This document shows, in pieces, positions 5,499 to 6,298 of a DNA stretch of 6,298 bases. Origin of the DNA: Bacteroidota bacterium (GTDB lineage: Bacteria > Bacteroidota > Bacteroidia > Flavobacteriales > Weeksellaceae). A program made the position numbers and the translations under genes. The number at the start of each line of letters is the position of its first letter. Within the stretch, counting starts at the first letter, position 1. The notes under the pieces were generated by a model. It was not told the DNA's origin. It worked only from the letters and a program-made list of their open reading frames with translations, and did not search any database. The stretch spans positions 1 to 6,298 of the forward strand of contig JAEXJU010000108.1 of NCBI GenBank assembly GCA_023448955.1, written 5' to 3'.

Positions 5499-6278
5499 AT
5501 GAGAGCAATTTGGAACGGCGCTATTGGTTTTGGACTTGTAAATATTCCGATTAAACTGTATTCGGCGACAGATTCGAGTACATTGGATCTGGATATGCTG
5601 GACAGCAAGGATCTTAGCAATATCAGATTCAAACGAGTCAATGAAAAAACAGGTAAAGAAGTGGTTTGGGAAAATATTGTGAAAGGCTACAAAATCGAAG
5701 ACAAATATATTATCCTTGATGACAAAGATTTTGAAGCGGCAAGCCCTGAAAAATCAAAGGTTTTGAGCATTGCCCAGTTTGTGAAAGAATCAGAAATAGA
5801 TCCGGCTTTGTTTGAAACGCCTTACTTTCTGGAACCGCAGAAAAATGGTGAGTCAGCGTACAAGTTACTTTTAAAAGCTTTAACCAAAACCAAAATGGCA
5901 GGAATTGGTTCTTTTGTTCTTAGAGATCGCGAAATTCTCTGTCTTATTCGTCCTTATGAAGATAAAATTCTAATGGTCAACAGGATGCGTTATCCCGAAG
6001 AAATGCGGGATTTCGAAGATCTGAAGATCCCTTCGGGAAGTGCGCCAAAACCTGCCGAACTGAAAATGGCGGAACAGCTTATCAAGTCTCTGGCTACTGA
6101 ATTTGACACCTCAAAATATAAAGATAATTACAATGCTGACCTTCTGAAAATCATCAAACAAAAAGCAAAAGGTAAGAAAATCAAACTGGCAGAGGTTAAA
6201 GAGCCTGAAGGAAAAGCAACTGACTTGATGGCAATGCTAAAAGCGAGTCTTGAGAAAGGGAAGAAAAAGGTTGGATAA
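5499..6278 (+). CDS. ku: Bacterial Ku protein, non-homologous end joining
   Basis: A 259-residue bacterial Ku. Homodimers of this family encircle DNA double-strand ends and recruit a ligase for non-homologous end joining. The N-terminus MRAIWNGAIGFGLVNIPIKL is the family hallmark. The Ku core continues with IRFKRVNEKTGKEV (42-55), YIILDDKDFE (70-79), the FVKESEIDPALFETPYFLEP segment (94-113), MAGIGSFVLRDRE (133-145) and the MRYPEEMRDF region (163-172). The C-terminus is short, with basic KAKGKKIKL (222-230), then TDLMAMLKASL (241-251) and a Lys-rich end, typical of minimal bacterial Ku. The frame is open from an ATG at 5388, but those 37 extra residues are AT-driven sequence with no family character, so ATG 5499 is taken as the start. 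Only 20 bases follow the stop, so a ligase partner downstream (often ligD) cannot be checked. The gene is divergent from a stress operon. Confidence 0.95.
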   Translation: MRAIWNGAIGFGLVNIPIKLYSATDSSTLDLDMLDSKDLSNIRFKRVNEKTGKEVVWENIVKGYKIEDKYIILDDKDFEAASPEKSKVLSIAQFVKESEIDPALFETPYFLEPQKNGESAYKLLLKALTKTKMAGIGSFVLRDREILCLIRPYEDKILMVNRMRYPEEMRDFEDLKIPSGSAPKPAELKMAEQLIKSLATEFDTSKYKDNYNADLLKIIKQKAKGKKIKLAEVKEPEGKATDLMAMLKASLEKGKKKVG

Positions 6279-6298
6279 TTTAGATTTCGGGTTGCAGG

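Noticed and set aside
6279..6298. GATTTCGGGTTGCAGG after the ku stop, like the beginning of a GGGTTGC-type simple repeat
   Set aside because: Only 20 bases are available before the window ends, too few to support a repeat or terminator.
1..6298. CRISPR array, tRNA, rRNA, insertion sequence or prophage genes
   Set aside because: No regularly spaced long direct repeats, no cloverleaf-like segment that I could recognise, and no transposase, integrase or phage gene was found on either strand.

Overview
The window looks like a chromosomal segment from a Bacteroidota member of the Flavobacteriia, probably Chryseobacterium or a close relative. This is inferred from the AT-rich intergenic DNA, the lack of purine-rich Shine-Dalgarno sequences, A/T-rich leaders just before start codons, the style of the proteins, and short palindromic intergenic repeats with a CTCCTACGGAG core. 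The species cannot be fixed from the sequence alone.

Layout: five genes on the minus strand are followed by one divergent gene on the plus strand. In transcription order on the minus strand they are: an SDR oxidoreductase (5353-4490) and a pyridoxamine-phosphate-oxidase-like flavin protein (4453-3947), which look like a two-gene stress operon ending in a terminator-like hairpin (about 3880-3927); a beta-lactamase-fold ligase-associated DNA exonuclease (3859-2840); an ATP-dependent DNA ligase (2599-1019; a longer frame opens at 2695 but is probably not the real start); and the first 266 codons of a ligase-associated DEXH-box helicase (800 to beyond base 1), which apparently lacks an ATG start. 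On the plus strand is a bacterial Ku protein (5499-6278), whose upstream region is shared with the SDR gene.

How the genes fit together: exonuclease, ligase and helicase form the known ligase-associated repair module (PP_1105-type ligase with its DEXH helicase and MBL exonuclease partners; a metallophosphoesterase is often the fourth member and would lie off the left edge). Ku is the end-binding protein of bacterial non-homologous end joining. A Ku gene about 1.6 kb from this module, with two stress-type genes between them, suggests a stress or DNA-damage island and raises the possibility that Ku works with this ligase as well as, or instead of, LigD. No LigD is visible here.

The least ordinary part is non-coding. 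Both gaps flanking the ligase gene (801-1018 and 2600-2839) hold clusters of tiny hairpins of the form NNCTCC-TAC-GGAGNN, including a 50-bp-period tandem pair. The second gap also holds a longer, possibly structured element (about 2642-2722) that overlaps the dubious N-terminal extension of the ligase frame. I do not see a clearly new protein system in this window.
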